Origin: JBBRXJ01 sp038248505
Lineage (GTDB): Bacteria > Bacteroidota > Bacteroidia > Bacteroidales > JBBRXJ01
Assembly: GCA_038248505.1 (NCBI GenBank)
Contig: JBBRXJ010000059.1
Location: forward strand, 1 to 22,697
Direction of reading: 5' to 3'
DNA length: 22,697 bases
Below, piece by piece: positions 15,815 to 22,697 of the stretch. Both the position numbers and the translations under genes were made by a program. The notes beneath the pieces are model-generated. The model ran no database searches. It was not told where the DNA came from and saw nothing but the letters and a program-made list of their open reading frames with translations. The stretch's first letter is position 1. Each line of letters starts with the position of its first letter.

Positions 15815-16468
15815 TTATTCGACAACCAGACCATCCTTTAGACTAATCACCCGATCAGACATGCGTGCCAGTTCATCATTATGAGTAACAATTATAATTG
15901 TTTGACCAAAACGTTCACGTAAGGAAAAAAACAAGGCATGTAAATCATTCTTGTTTTTTGTATCTAAATTGCCAGAAGGCTCGTCAGCAAGAAGCACATC
16001 GGGATTATTAATAATAGCACGCGCAATAGCTACTCGTTGCTGTTCTCCGCCGCTCATCTCTGCAGGCTTATGATCAAGCCTATGCGACAAATTCAAATAT
16101 TCAAGGAGCTCTATGGCACGAATCTCCGTCTCCTTCTTAGATGCACCTCCTATTAAAGCAGGGATACAGACATTTTCAACAGCCGTGAATTCAGGTAAAA
16201 GATGATGTGATTGAAATACAAAACCAATATGTTTATTTCTAAAGCGTGCTAATTCATTATCTTTTAGGCGACTTACATCGGTGCCATGAATGATAATATT
16301 GCCCGTAGTTGGCCGACTTAAAGTTCCTATTATCTGTAATAAAGTTGTTTTACCTGCACCGCTAGGCCCAACAATAGAAACAATTTCGCCTTTACTGATT
16401 GTTACATCAATACCTTTTAGTACTTGAAGGGTTCCGAAACTTCGTGTTATGTTCTCGGCCAGTATCAT
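15815..16468 (-). CDS. lolD: Lipoprotein-releasing ABC transporter ATPase
   Basis: A 217-residue ABC ATPase of the LolD/MacB type. Walker A is GPSGAGKTTLLQ (34-45), Q-loop near FVFQSHHLLPEFTAVENV (83-100), signature MSGGEQQRVAIARA (138-151), Walker B VLLADEPSGNLD (158-169) and the switch histidine in VTHNDELA (194-201). The family's Lol members power extraction of lipoproteins from the inner membrane with LolC/E; those partners are not in the window, so MacB-like or FtsE-like roles are not excluded. Its ATG overlaps the tatA stop codon (TAATG), implying coupled translation. Confidence 0.85.
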   Translation of the reverse strand: MILAENITRSFGTLQVLKGIDVTISKGEIVSIVGPSGAGKTTLLQIIGTLSRPTTGNIIIHGTDVSRLKDNELARFRNKHIGFVFQSHHLLPEFTAVENVCIPALIGGASKKETEIRAIELLEYLNLSHRLDHKPAEMSGGEQQRVAIARAIINNPDVLLADEPSGNLDTKNKNDLHALFFSLRERFGQTIIIVTHNDELARMSDRVISLKDGLVVE

Positions 16469-16794
16469 TAAATGTTTGGGATATCTTTATTTAAGTCGTT
16501 TGTGGTTTTACTAATATTATCATGTACTTCTGAAACCTCTTTATTCAGTTCGCTGGTCATTTTACCAATATTATCTTGTACATCAGAAACATGTCTATTC
16601 ATGTCACTTTTTAAATCATTAACTTCGCTCATTACTTCGCTCTGGCTAATTTCTCGCTTAATATCATCGGTTGCTTTTTTAAACTCACGCATACCCTTAC
16701 CAAACTCACGAGCTAAATCGGGTATCTTTTTTGACCCAAATAAAAGTAAAACAACCAAAAAAATTAATAGTATTTCACTACCGCCTATGCCCAT
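16468..16794 (-). CDS. tatA: Twin-arginine translocase subunit TatA/E with repeated tail
   Basis: A 108-residue TatA/E-family protein. The N-terminal membrane helix (about 6-20) ends in the conserved FGSKKIPDLAREFGKGMREFKKA (FG hinge, then amphipathic helix about 24-45), the part that forms the Tat pore for folded proteins. The tail is unusual: two 18-residue units, VSDVQDNIGKMTSELNKE and VSEVHDNISKTTNDLNKD, preceded by a weaker copy, predicted as coiled coil. The DNA shows a 54-bp tandem repeat. It shares its stop with lolD's start and lies after a secDF terminator, so tatA probably has its own promoter. TatC is not in the window. Confidence 0.9.
   Translation of the reverse strand: MGIGGSEILLIFLVVLLLFGSKKIPDLAREFGKGMREFKKATDDIKREISQSEVMSEVNDLKSDMNRHVSDVQDNIGKMTSELNKEVSEVHDNISKTTNDLNKDIPNI
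16484..16591. repeat. 54-bp tandem repeat inside tatA
   Basis: Units 16484-16537 and 16538-16591 match at 42 of 54 positions in frame, and a third weaker unit begins at 16592. They encode the 18-residue coiled-coil repeats of the TatA tail. Because the unit is a multiple of three, copy changes would keep the frame. Confidence 0.75.
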
Positions 16795-16812
16795 ATAAAA
16801 TAGTATTTAAAA

Positions 16813-16836
16813 AGCGAGAGCCCTTAGCAGGGCTCT
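16813..16836 (-). terminator. Intrinsic terminator of secDF
   Basis: Perfect 8-bp stem AGAGCCCT / AGGGCTCT (16817-16824 and 16829-16836) with a 4-nt loop. On the minus strand it is followed by CGCTTTTTAAA, giving a T-tract, about 7 bp after the secDF stop codon. Confidence 0.8.
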
Positions 16837-16842
16837 TTAATA

Positions 16843-19800
16843 TTATGCTTTCTCAAGTTTTTTCTTTCTTCGTACTTCAGACCAATTTAATAAATCGTAT
16901 GCAATTGGAGATGCAACAAAAACAGATGAATAAGTTCCAATTCCAATACCAATAATCATTGCAAATATAAATCCTTTAGTAACATCACCTCCAAAAAGGA
17001 ATGAAACAATTAACACAATCAGTGTAGTAAATGATGTATTAAATGTTCGACCTAAAGTGCTATTCATAGATGTATCAAATACCCATTTACGATCTAACTT
17101 AGGATGCAAGGTTGAATTTTCACGAATACGGTCAAAAATAATCACCGTATCATTAATTGAATATCCAATCACAGTTAATATGGCAGCAATAAAAGACTGA
17201 TCCGCTTCGAGATTAAATGGTACCAAAGCATAGAAAATGGAATACACAGAAATTACAATAAAGGCATCATGGAAAAGTGAAATTACAGCGCCTAAACCAT
17301 ACTCCCATTTCTTAAAACGTATTACAATATAAATAAACATCAATATCAATGCTATTACCAAAGCCCATATTGCCTGAATTTTAATATCCCGAGCAATGGT
17401 GGGACCAACTTTCTCTGACTGTTGTCTATATTTGGTAATAAAGGTATCAAAGCTCGTACCTTGAGGCAATAGAGGTAATACAGCGGTGTATAATTTTGTT
17501 TCTACCTCTTTATCTGCTTCAACACTACGCTCACTAATTTTATACTTTGTTATAACTCGAATTTGATTATCATCCCCAAACGTAATTACTGATGGGGTTT
17601 CACCTTCCATTTGTGCCGCAATGGTTTTCGTAACCTCTGCTGTATTCACAGGCTGATCAAAACGTACAATATATGTACGGCCCCCTGTAAAATCTACCCC
17701 CCAATTAATACCACGAACGGCTATTGATGTAATCCCAATAACAATTGTAGCTATTGATATAATATATGCCCACTTCCTCCACTCTATAAACTTAATTTTT
17801 GTGTTATAGAAGATATTATCCGTCCACTTTGTTCCAAATGTAATGTTCTTATTTCTATCAAGCATTGCAACAAAAATAACTCTTGAAAGAAGTATAGCGG
17901 TGAAAAGAGTAGTTAGAATACCAATAACAAGAGTTGTAGCAAAACCTCTTATAGGGCCTGTTCCGAAAAGATATAAAACAACCCCTGCAATTACAGTGGT
18001 CATATTACCATCAATAATAGCTGAAAAAGCGTGTTGATAACCATCTTTCACAGCCAATTTTAAACCTTTACCTGCTCGCAACTCCTCTCGAATACGTTCA
18101 TATATAATTACATTCGCATCAACAGACATACCAATGGTTAACACAATACCTGCAATTCCAGGTAGCGTAAGTACAGCTCCAATGGAAGATAGTACTCCAA
18201 TAAGGAAGAACATATTTATTGTAAGTGCAATATCAGCTACAATACCAGCCTTATTGTAATAGAATATCATATACAGCAATACAATAACAAAAGCTATAAA
18301 AAAGGAGTTAAACCCTGAATCAATACCTTCTTTACCTAATGTTGGTCCTACAACAGCCTCTTGTATAATTCGTGCAGGAGCTGGTAATTTACCAGACTTA
18401 AGAACGTTAGCCAAATCTTTCGCTTCAGCCTGAGTAAAATCACCAGTGATTTGCGAATTCCCTCCTTTAATTTCACTTTGAACGCGAGGGGATGAATATA
18501 CTTTGTCATCTAGAACAATAGCAATGCATTTACCGAGATTTTCGCGGGTCATACGAGCCCAAACTTTACCACCTTCGCCATCCATTGTCATATCCACTTG
18601 TGCTGTTGCTTGAGTGGCACTAACATCGTCTCGTGCATTTACTACAGATGATCCATCAAGTGGAGCTTTGCCTTCACGACCACCTACTCGAGATACCTTA
18701 ATAGCATTTAATTCATAAATGGTTTGACTCTTATCGCCTTTAATTGCTTTGGCACTCCAATAAAATTTAACATTAGGGGGAAAAGCCGCACGTACTTGTT
18801 TCATTTCAAGATAGGCGTTAATCTTTTGAATGTCTTTTATATGAGCCAAACCAATGGTAGAACCTGGAACAAATTGCTTATTGTCATTCATGAGATTGGG
18901 AATCAACAAAGAATAAAGGAATGGATAATCTTTCATTTGTTGTTGACGAGCAAGAGTGGTATCTGAACTAGTACTGTCGCCACTTTCCATTTCTTCAAGT
19001 AGACTTAAACCTCCTGTATCCAATTTAGCTTTCTCTGTTGACTTTTCATTTTTATTTGATGAAGAAGCTAAAAGAGTAGTATCTCCTTTTGTATCTTCTA
19101 GCTCTTTAATGACTTTATTAGCAGCCATTAAATAGTTCATAAAATTCTGATCATTCTCGTATGTTTCCCAAAACTCTAATTTGGCACTGCTCTGAAGAAT
19201 ATTACGAACACGATCTGGCTCATTTATACCAGGTAACTCAACCATAATACGACCATGTGTTTCGAGCTGCTGTATGTTTGGTTGAGCAACCCCAAAACGG
19301 TCAATACGATTACGAATAATATTGAATGAATTTGATATTGCGCTATTTGCCTCGACTTCAAGTATCTCAAGCACTTCGCTATTTGTTGAATTGTTTGTTA
19401 TTCTATCTTTTAATGATTCATTTAAATAGAAGTAATAAGCGAGACGTCCGCCTGGAGATACTTTATCAAAAGCTTTCCCAAAGAGACGTACAAAGCTTTC
19501 CTGACTGGTTTTCTGCATCTCCTGGGCAAGTGCCATACTCGCATCAAAAGCACTATCAATAGAGCTTTCGGCAGCTAATACACGAACCACATCAACCACA
19601 GAAACTTCAAGAATAACGCTCATACCGCCTTTTAGGTCGAGACCTAAATTTAACTCACGTTGTTGGCACTCACGAAATGAATACTTGCGTAAACCTATGA
19701 AGTTATAAACTTCCTTACCAGATATGGAATCGAGATAATAAACTTCTTTTGCTGCATCGCCATTGGCATACTCTTTGGCATTACTCTTTACTTGGTTGGT

Positions 19801-19881
19801 TTTCCAAGTGAAACTTAACTGGTAAATACAGGCTAAGGCTAGTAAAATAGCCAATAAACGGATAGCTCCCTTATTTTGCAT
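16843..19881 (-). CDS. secDF: Fused Sec translocase accessory protein SecDF
   Basis: SecD and SecF fused in one 1012-residue protein, the usual Bacteroidetes form. It uses the proton gradient to pull proteins through SecYEG on the periplasmic side. The SecD half has a first helix (about 8-25), motif LNLGLDLKGGMSVILEV (77-93, Asp82), a large periplasmic P1 domain (about 100-510) and helices with SVDANVIIYERIREEL (586-601). The SecF half starts near 700: GVDFTGG (728-734) and YSINDTVIIFDRIREN (907-922), which contains the proton-relay aspartate. P1 has a charged low-complexity insertion at about 262-318. It probably begins with the ATG at the complement of 19879-19881 behind a good -7 box. Confidence 0.97.
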   Translation of the reverse strand: MQNKGAIRLLAILLALACIYQLSFTWKTNQVKSNAKEYANGDAAKEVYYLDSISGKEVYNFIGLRKYSFRECQQRELNLGLDLKGGMSVILEVSVVDVVRVLAAESSIDSAFDASMALAQEMQKTSQESFVRLFGKAFDKVSPGGRLAYYFYLNESLKDRITNNSTNSEVLEILEVEANSAISNSFNIIRNRIDRFGVAQPNIQQLETHGRIMVELPGINEPDRVRNILQSSAKLEFWETYENDQNFMNYLMAANKVIKELEDTKGDTTLLASSSNKNEKSTEKAKLDTGGLSLLEEMESGDSTSSDTTLARQQQMKDYPFLYSLLIPNLMNDNKQFVPGSTIGLAHIKDIQKINAYLEMKQVRAAFPPNVKFYWSAKAIKGDKSQTIYELNAIKVSRVGGREGKAPLDGSSVVNARDDVSATQATAQVDMTMDGEGGKVWARMTRENLGKCIAIVLDDKVYSSPRVQSEIKGGNSQITGDFTQAEAKDLANVLKSGKLPAPARIIQEAVVGPTLGKEGIDSGFNSFFIAFVIVLLYMIFYYNKAGIVADIALTINMFFLIGVLSSIGAVLTLPGIAGIVLTIGMSVDANVIIYERIREELRAGKGLKLAVKDGYQHAFSAIIDGNMTTVIAGVVLYLFGTGPIRGFATTLVIGILTTLFTAILLSRVIFVAMLDRNKNITFGTKWTDNIFYNTKIKFIEWRKWAYIISIATIVIGITSIAVRGINWGVDFTGGRTYIVRFDQPVNTAEVTKTIAAQMEGETPSVITFGDDNQIRVITKYKISERSVEADKEVETKLYTAVLPLLPQGTSFDTFITKYRQQSEKVGPTIARDIKIQAIWALVIALILMFIYIVIRFKKWEYGLGAVISLFHDAFIVISVYSIFYALVPFNLEADQSFIAAILTVIGYSINDTVIIFDRIRENSTLHPKLDRKWVFDTSMNSTLGRTFNTSFTTLIVLIVSFLFGGDVTKGFIFAMIIGIGIGTYSSVFVASPIAYDLLNWSEVRRKKKLEKA

Positions 19882-19927
19882 TGTAAATCAATGTTTTAGT
19901 TAAAATTTTATAATTTTATAAGATCGA

Positions 19928-19935
19928 CAAATATA
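19928..19935 (-). promoter_or_regulatory. Predicted -7 box of secDF
   Basis: Minus-strand TATATTTG matches TAnnTTTG exactly and lies 46 bp before the secDF ATG. No clear -33 partner. Confidence 0.45.
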
Positions 19936-20022
19936 TTAATTTTTTTAAGATATTTGCCATGAATTGTATTTATCTTATATACGATAGGCAATAGCCATGA
20001 TTGAGCTATTATTACACACTAA

Positions 20023-20054
20023 TTTAGAGATATATCGATTATGATATCTCTAAA
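20023..20054. other. 11-bp inverted repeat in the secDF-MFS gap
   Basis: TTTAGAGATAT (20023-20033) pairs perfectly with ATATCTCTAAA (20044-20054) around a 10-nt loop. Neither side has a T-tract, so it does not look like an intrinsic terminator. In AT-rich DNA a stem like this can arise by chance. Confidence 0.4.
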
Positions 20055-20285
20055 AGTACAAATCGGCTAATGTAATTTGGAGACAACTTGAGTTATTTAA
20101 TCATGTTTTTTAATTGTAATTTATTTTTAATGGATTGATATACCAGAATTGATTTGAATAATTGTATGCTGAGGTTGTTATATACCATTTTTTTGTTTAA
20201 CCACTATTTTGCCTGATATATCGTTTTAAGACAAAACAATCTTCAATTAAAAATTTCCATAAAAAAACGCCAACATTAAGTGGTA

Positions 20286-21464
20286 ATGAATGCAAAAGTC
20301 TATAAAGAAAAAAACTTACAGATTATTTTCTCAATTACTCTAATTACGGTATTGGGAGTATCATCAATAGCCCCCATTTTACCCAGTATACGCGAACACT
20401 TCAATATAAGTTTACAGCAATCGGCTTTGCTTATAACTGCTTTTACATTACCGGGTATTTTCATTACCCCGCTTATGGGTGTTATTGCAGACCGAACAGG
20501 ACGTAAACGCGTTTTACTCATAGCATTATTTGTGTTTGGGATATCTGGAACTTTATGCGCACTAACATCCGACTTCTATAGTTTGCTCTTTTTTAGACTG
20601 CTACAAGGTATTGGTGCTGCGCCTTTAAGTAGTTTAAATGTTGCTTTAATTACCGAAATTTATGTTGGTCAAAGACGTTCCGAAGCACTTGGCTATAACG
20701 CTACAGTTCTAAGTATTGGCACCACTAGCTTCCCTTTAATTGGAGGATTACTAGCATCAATAAAATGGCAATATCCTTTCTTTTTAGCAGCATTTTCATT
20801 ATTGATAGGTGCTATTGCATGGAAACATCTGACCATCTCTGAAAATATTATTAAAACTAGTCTTAGGGATTATATTAAAGCCACTGGAAAAAGCTTAATA
20901 AATAAAAAAGTTATCAGTATTCTTTGTATTAGTTTAATAAGTTTTATTATGCTCTATGGATGTATTATAAGCTACATGCCATTTAAACTTCACAATATGT
21001 TTGGACTTAGCTCAGCAAGTATTGGATTAAGTATTTCAGCATTATCTATTGGCACAGCTATAGCGGCTTCGCAAAATGGTAGATTGCATTTACGATTTAC
21101 CTCAGAGAAAATTATGCTTTTTGCTTTTGTTTTTTATTGTACGAGTTTCTTATTGATTCCATTCGCATCGTATTTTATTATAATTATTGGAATCATTATG
21201 CTAAATGGTATTGGCCAAGGATTAAATATGCCAAACCTTTACGAAATACTTTCACATAATATACCTAATGAACAACGAGCAGCAGTTTTATCGGTAAATG
21301 GAATGGTATTTCAATTGGGACAAACACTTGGGCCCTTGTTAATGGGATGGATTTACCTTATAAACCAAGATATGAATCATGTTTTTTTTGCAGGAAGTTT
21401 TTTGGCAATGATAGCATTGATTCTGATTTGGCTAAATTTAAATAGAAGGAGTGGGAGAAATTAA
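20286..21464 (+). CDS. MFS transporter, DHA1-type drug/proton antiporter
   Basis: A 392-residue major-facilitator protein with twelve hydrophobic segments. The loop 2-3 motif A is clear: GVIADRTGRKRVLLI (near 62-76), and the loop after helix 4/5 has the family's PLIGG motif (SFPLIGGLLA near 147-156). It resembles DHA1-type drug or metabolite exporters of the inner membrane; the substrate cannot be read from the sequence. I chose the ATG at 20286 over a GTG at 20280 because it is two codons later and is the more usual start. No regulator gene lies next to it. Confidence 0.8.
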   Translation: MNAKVYKEKNLQIIFSITLITVLGVSSIAPILPSIREHFNISLQQSALLITAFTLPGIFITPLMGVIADRTGRKRVLLIALFVFGISGTLCALTSDFYSLLFFRLLQGIGAAPLSSLNVALITEIYVGQRRSEALGYNATVLSIGTTSFPLIGGLLASIKWQYPFFLAAFSLLIGAIAWKHLTISENIIKTSLRDYIKATGKSLINKKVISILCISLISFIMLYGCIISYMPFKLHNMFGLSSASIGLSISALSIGTAIAASQNGRLHLRFTSEKIMLFAFVFYCTSFLLIPFASYFIIIIGIIMLNGIGQGLNMPNLYEILSHNIPNEQRAAVLSVNGMVFQLGQTLGPLLMGWIYLINQDMNHVFFAGSFLAMIALILIWLNLNRRSGRN

Positions 21465-21703
21465 ATGTTGAATTTTTATCAGCTAAAGTTAAGATAACTT
21501 ATGGATATTTTTGAGGTGGAGATAAATGTTGCGTTTTGAGTTGTTTGGTACTGTTGATTTGTATAGGAGATAAATCACTTAGCTAATGCTATTTACGATT
21601 TGTAAAACGATTTGAATTTAAATAGTAAGATGAAATTTTAAGTGATCTGTATGCTTCCCTTTGATTTTTTTATATCTTGAGATGATTTTAAAAACAAGAG
21701 ACT
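21465..21703. other. Short AT-rich intergenic region
   Basis: About 240 bp between the MFS gene and the small membrane protein gene. I see no ORF, terminator or repeat in it. Confidence 0.5.
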
Positions 21704-22108
21704 ATGAATATATTTTTTGATTTCCTGACCAATCTTATTTTCGTATTAATTTTTGCGTTTGTATATATTTTTGCTGTAAGCACTCTAAAGCCGCTGCGTT
21801 ATAATAAGCTTCGTAAAGCATCAACCTTAACTTTAAAAATAAGCTACCTTGTTTACTTGGCTGTATTTCTCATTTTTGTATTCTTTCTTTTCTTTTTTCT
21901 CGATTCAGAGCCTGAGGAACAATACTTTATACTTCATTCTGTACTATTATTGTTTTCTATTTTTTTTCCGAATATTGGTATTTTAATTCGTCGTCGTATG
22001 CAGAACATACGCACCCAATTTAATTATACATTCGCAACAGTAAACATTTTAGTAAGTTTATATCTTTTATATTTGTTGGTAATTAATCCATGGGTATTTA
22101 AATTTTAG
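21704..22108 (+). CDS. Small predicted integral membrane protein of unknown function
   Basis: A 134-residue, very hydrophobic protein with four likely membrane helices (about 8-26, 45-67, 76-94 and 110-129). Basic residues (LRYNKLRKA near 31-39 and IRRRMQNIR near 94-102) point to an inner-membrane protein with these loops on the cytoplasmic side. There is one ATG near a possible start and no recognised family. Codon use and AT content are like the neighbours. It is convergent with the EamA remnant, 9 bp downstream. Confidence 0.5.
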   Translation: MNIFFDFLTNLIFVLIFAFVYIFAVSTLKPLRYNKLRKASTLTLKISYLVYLAVFLIFVFFLFFFLDSEPEEQYFILHSVLLLFSIFFPNIGILIRRRMQNIRTQFNYTFATVNILVSLYLLYLLVINPWVFKF

Positions 22109-22117
22109 TATGTTCAA

Positions 22118-22283
22118 TTACACTTCTAATGGCTTTGTTTTATAGCTACTTAATGCGATAAGAGAAAATAAGATGAGTAATACACCTGCAATAATGCGGA
22201 TGTTGAGTGACTCATAAAAAAGCAGTAAAGCAAAAACTACCATTCTTTTGTCTATTAACCCGCATGTTTCTATAAATATTATT
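22118..22283 (-). pseudogene. Remnant of an EamA/DMT-family transporter
   Basis: An open minus-strand frame ends here with a stretch (MVVFALLLFYESLNIRII, then AGVLLILFSLIALSSYK) that looks like the C-terminal two helices of EamA/DMT-type permeases (usual pattern: LLLGESL, then a loop and GGxLILxGV). The frame cannot be followed back to a full gene: towards the 5' side it runs into the MITE-like repeat at 22284 and then the window has no transporter sequence on that strand. Recognisable sequence is about 22118-22243. The boundaries of the fragment are uncertain. Confidence 0.45.
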
Positions 22284-22392
22284 GTTTCTGCATAATGAGA
22301 TACCAAAGACAAATTTCATGCTATAATATCTTAACGTCTTGCGTTCATTAATAATCAGAAAATATCTAAGTGGTGTCCAATTATGCAGAATC
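22284..22392. repeat. MITE-like repeat, copy B
   Basis: Non-coding element with inverted ends: GTTTCTGCATAATGAGATACC at 22284-22304 and, as the reverse complement of the right end, GATTCTGCATAATTGGACACC (17 of 21 match). Just outside, AATATTATT on the left and AATAATATT on the right extend the symmetry. The last 48 bp match copy A at 44 of 48. It interrupts the 5' side of the EamA remnant and lies before the methyltransferase gene. No clear target-site duplication. Confidence 0.6.
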
Positions 22393-22475
22393 ATAATAAT
22401 ATTCTGTACTCATTGATAAAAGAAATTACGTTCACAACACTTTTGCGTATCTTGTTTTGAAAATAATTATAATGA

Positions 22476-22697
22476 ATGAAAAAGTTAAAATCCTACGTAC
22501 TTGTAATAATTCAATTTTCAGCTATTGCATTTATGCTGATTACAGGGAAAGTATTTACTGATAATATAATTCTATTAGGTATTGTAATACTATCAGGTAT
22601 TTTAGCCCTATGGGCCATGTTAATTATGAAGCTGCCGTATATCACGTTCTTTCCAGAGCCAGTTAAAGACGGTAGATTAATAACAAGAGGACCTTAC
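22476..22697 (+). CDS. Isoprenylcysteine carboxyl methyltransferase-family protein, 5' part
   Basis: The first 74 codons of a membrane methyltransferase of the ICMT/PEMT-like group; the window ends inside it. Two hydrophobic segments (about 8-22 and 31-51) are followed by a linker and FFPEPVKDGRLITRGPY, the conserved entry to the family's catalytic core (G.LIT.GPYR.VRHPxY). Bacterial members are integral membrane enzymes with mostly unknown acceptor substrates. The ATG at 22476 gives this frame; the ATG at 22472 is in another frame. The upstream spacer holds repeat B. Confidence 0.75.
   Translation, partial: MKKLKSYVLVIIQFSAIAFMLITGKVFTDNIILLGIVILSGILALWAMLIMKLPYITFFPEPVKDGRLITRGPY

Larger units (their letters stand above)
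19882..20285. other. Intergenic region between secDF and the MFS gene
   Basis: About 400 bp of very AT-rich DNA between divergent genes, with no supported ORF. It contains the secDF -7 box, a 6-bp hairpin AATAGC/GCTATT (19990-19995, 20005-20010) and an 11-bp hairpin at 20023-20054. The MFS promoter cannot be placed with confidence. Confidence 0.5.

Noticed and set aside
16472..16798. 108-codon frame antisense to tatA
   Set aside because: tatA is well supported; the in-frame 54-bp repeat keeps the opposite strand open too.
1..22697. CRISPR array, tRNA or rRNA genes, intact transposase
   Set aside because: Searched by eye; no regularly spaced repeats, cloverleaf-type sequences, rRNA-like stretches or transposase motifs were seen.

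Overview
The window looks like a chromosomal segment of a Bacteroidetes (Bacteroidia-type) bacterium. Evidence: strongly AT-rich DNA, Bacteroidetes-style -7 boxes (TAnnTTTG) in front of several genes, a fused SecDF, an HU-like/SPOR-domain envelope protein, and a complete Rnf complex in the order rnfB-C-D-G-E-A preceded by an rseC-like gene. An Rnf cluster suggests an anaerobic or facultative lifestyle with ferredoxin/NAD coupling. The species cannot be named from the sequence.

Layout. 1-1021 (minus): 5' end of purA and a Fur-family regulator. 1022-1611: a long non-coding stretch with a compact foldable element and a possible decayed repeat copy. 1612-7013 (plus): rseC-like gene and six rnf genes, packed with short gaps or overlaps and closed by a strong terminator shared with the convergent ROK-type glucokinase gene (7098-7853, minus). 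8090-11864 (plus): envelope genes (HU-like/SPOR protein, secreted propeller-like protein, OmpH/Skp-like protein), then a THUMP-domain RNA methyltransferase. 11962-13692 (minus): a large lipoprotein with a possible glycoside-hydrolase-like fold, divergent from a small outer-membrane barrel protein (13776-14315). 14335-19881 (minus): secDF, tatA, lolD, a TIGR02757-family gene and trmN6, so three envelope-export components sit together. 20286-22108 (plus): an MFS transporter and a small membrane protein. 22109-22475: a remnant of an EamA-type transporter and a short repeat. The window ends inside an isoprenylcysteine-methyltransferase-like gene.

How the genes fit together. The Rnf proteins form one membrane complex moving electrons between ferredoxin and NAD through flavins and Fe-S clusters, coupled to ion transport. 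SecDF, TatA and LolD serve Sec export, Tat export and lipoprotein release, and OmpH/Skp-like and SPOR proteins also act in the envelope.

The least ordinary signal is a pair of short non-coding repeats with imperfect terminal inverted repeats (320-468 and 22284-22392; their last 48 bp agree at 44 positions), probably a MITE-like family, with a possible third, decayed copy at 1443-1527. No CRISPR array, tRNA, rRNA or intact transposase was seen. I did not find a convincing new multi-gene system; most of the window is housekeeping and envelope genes.
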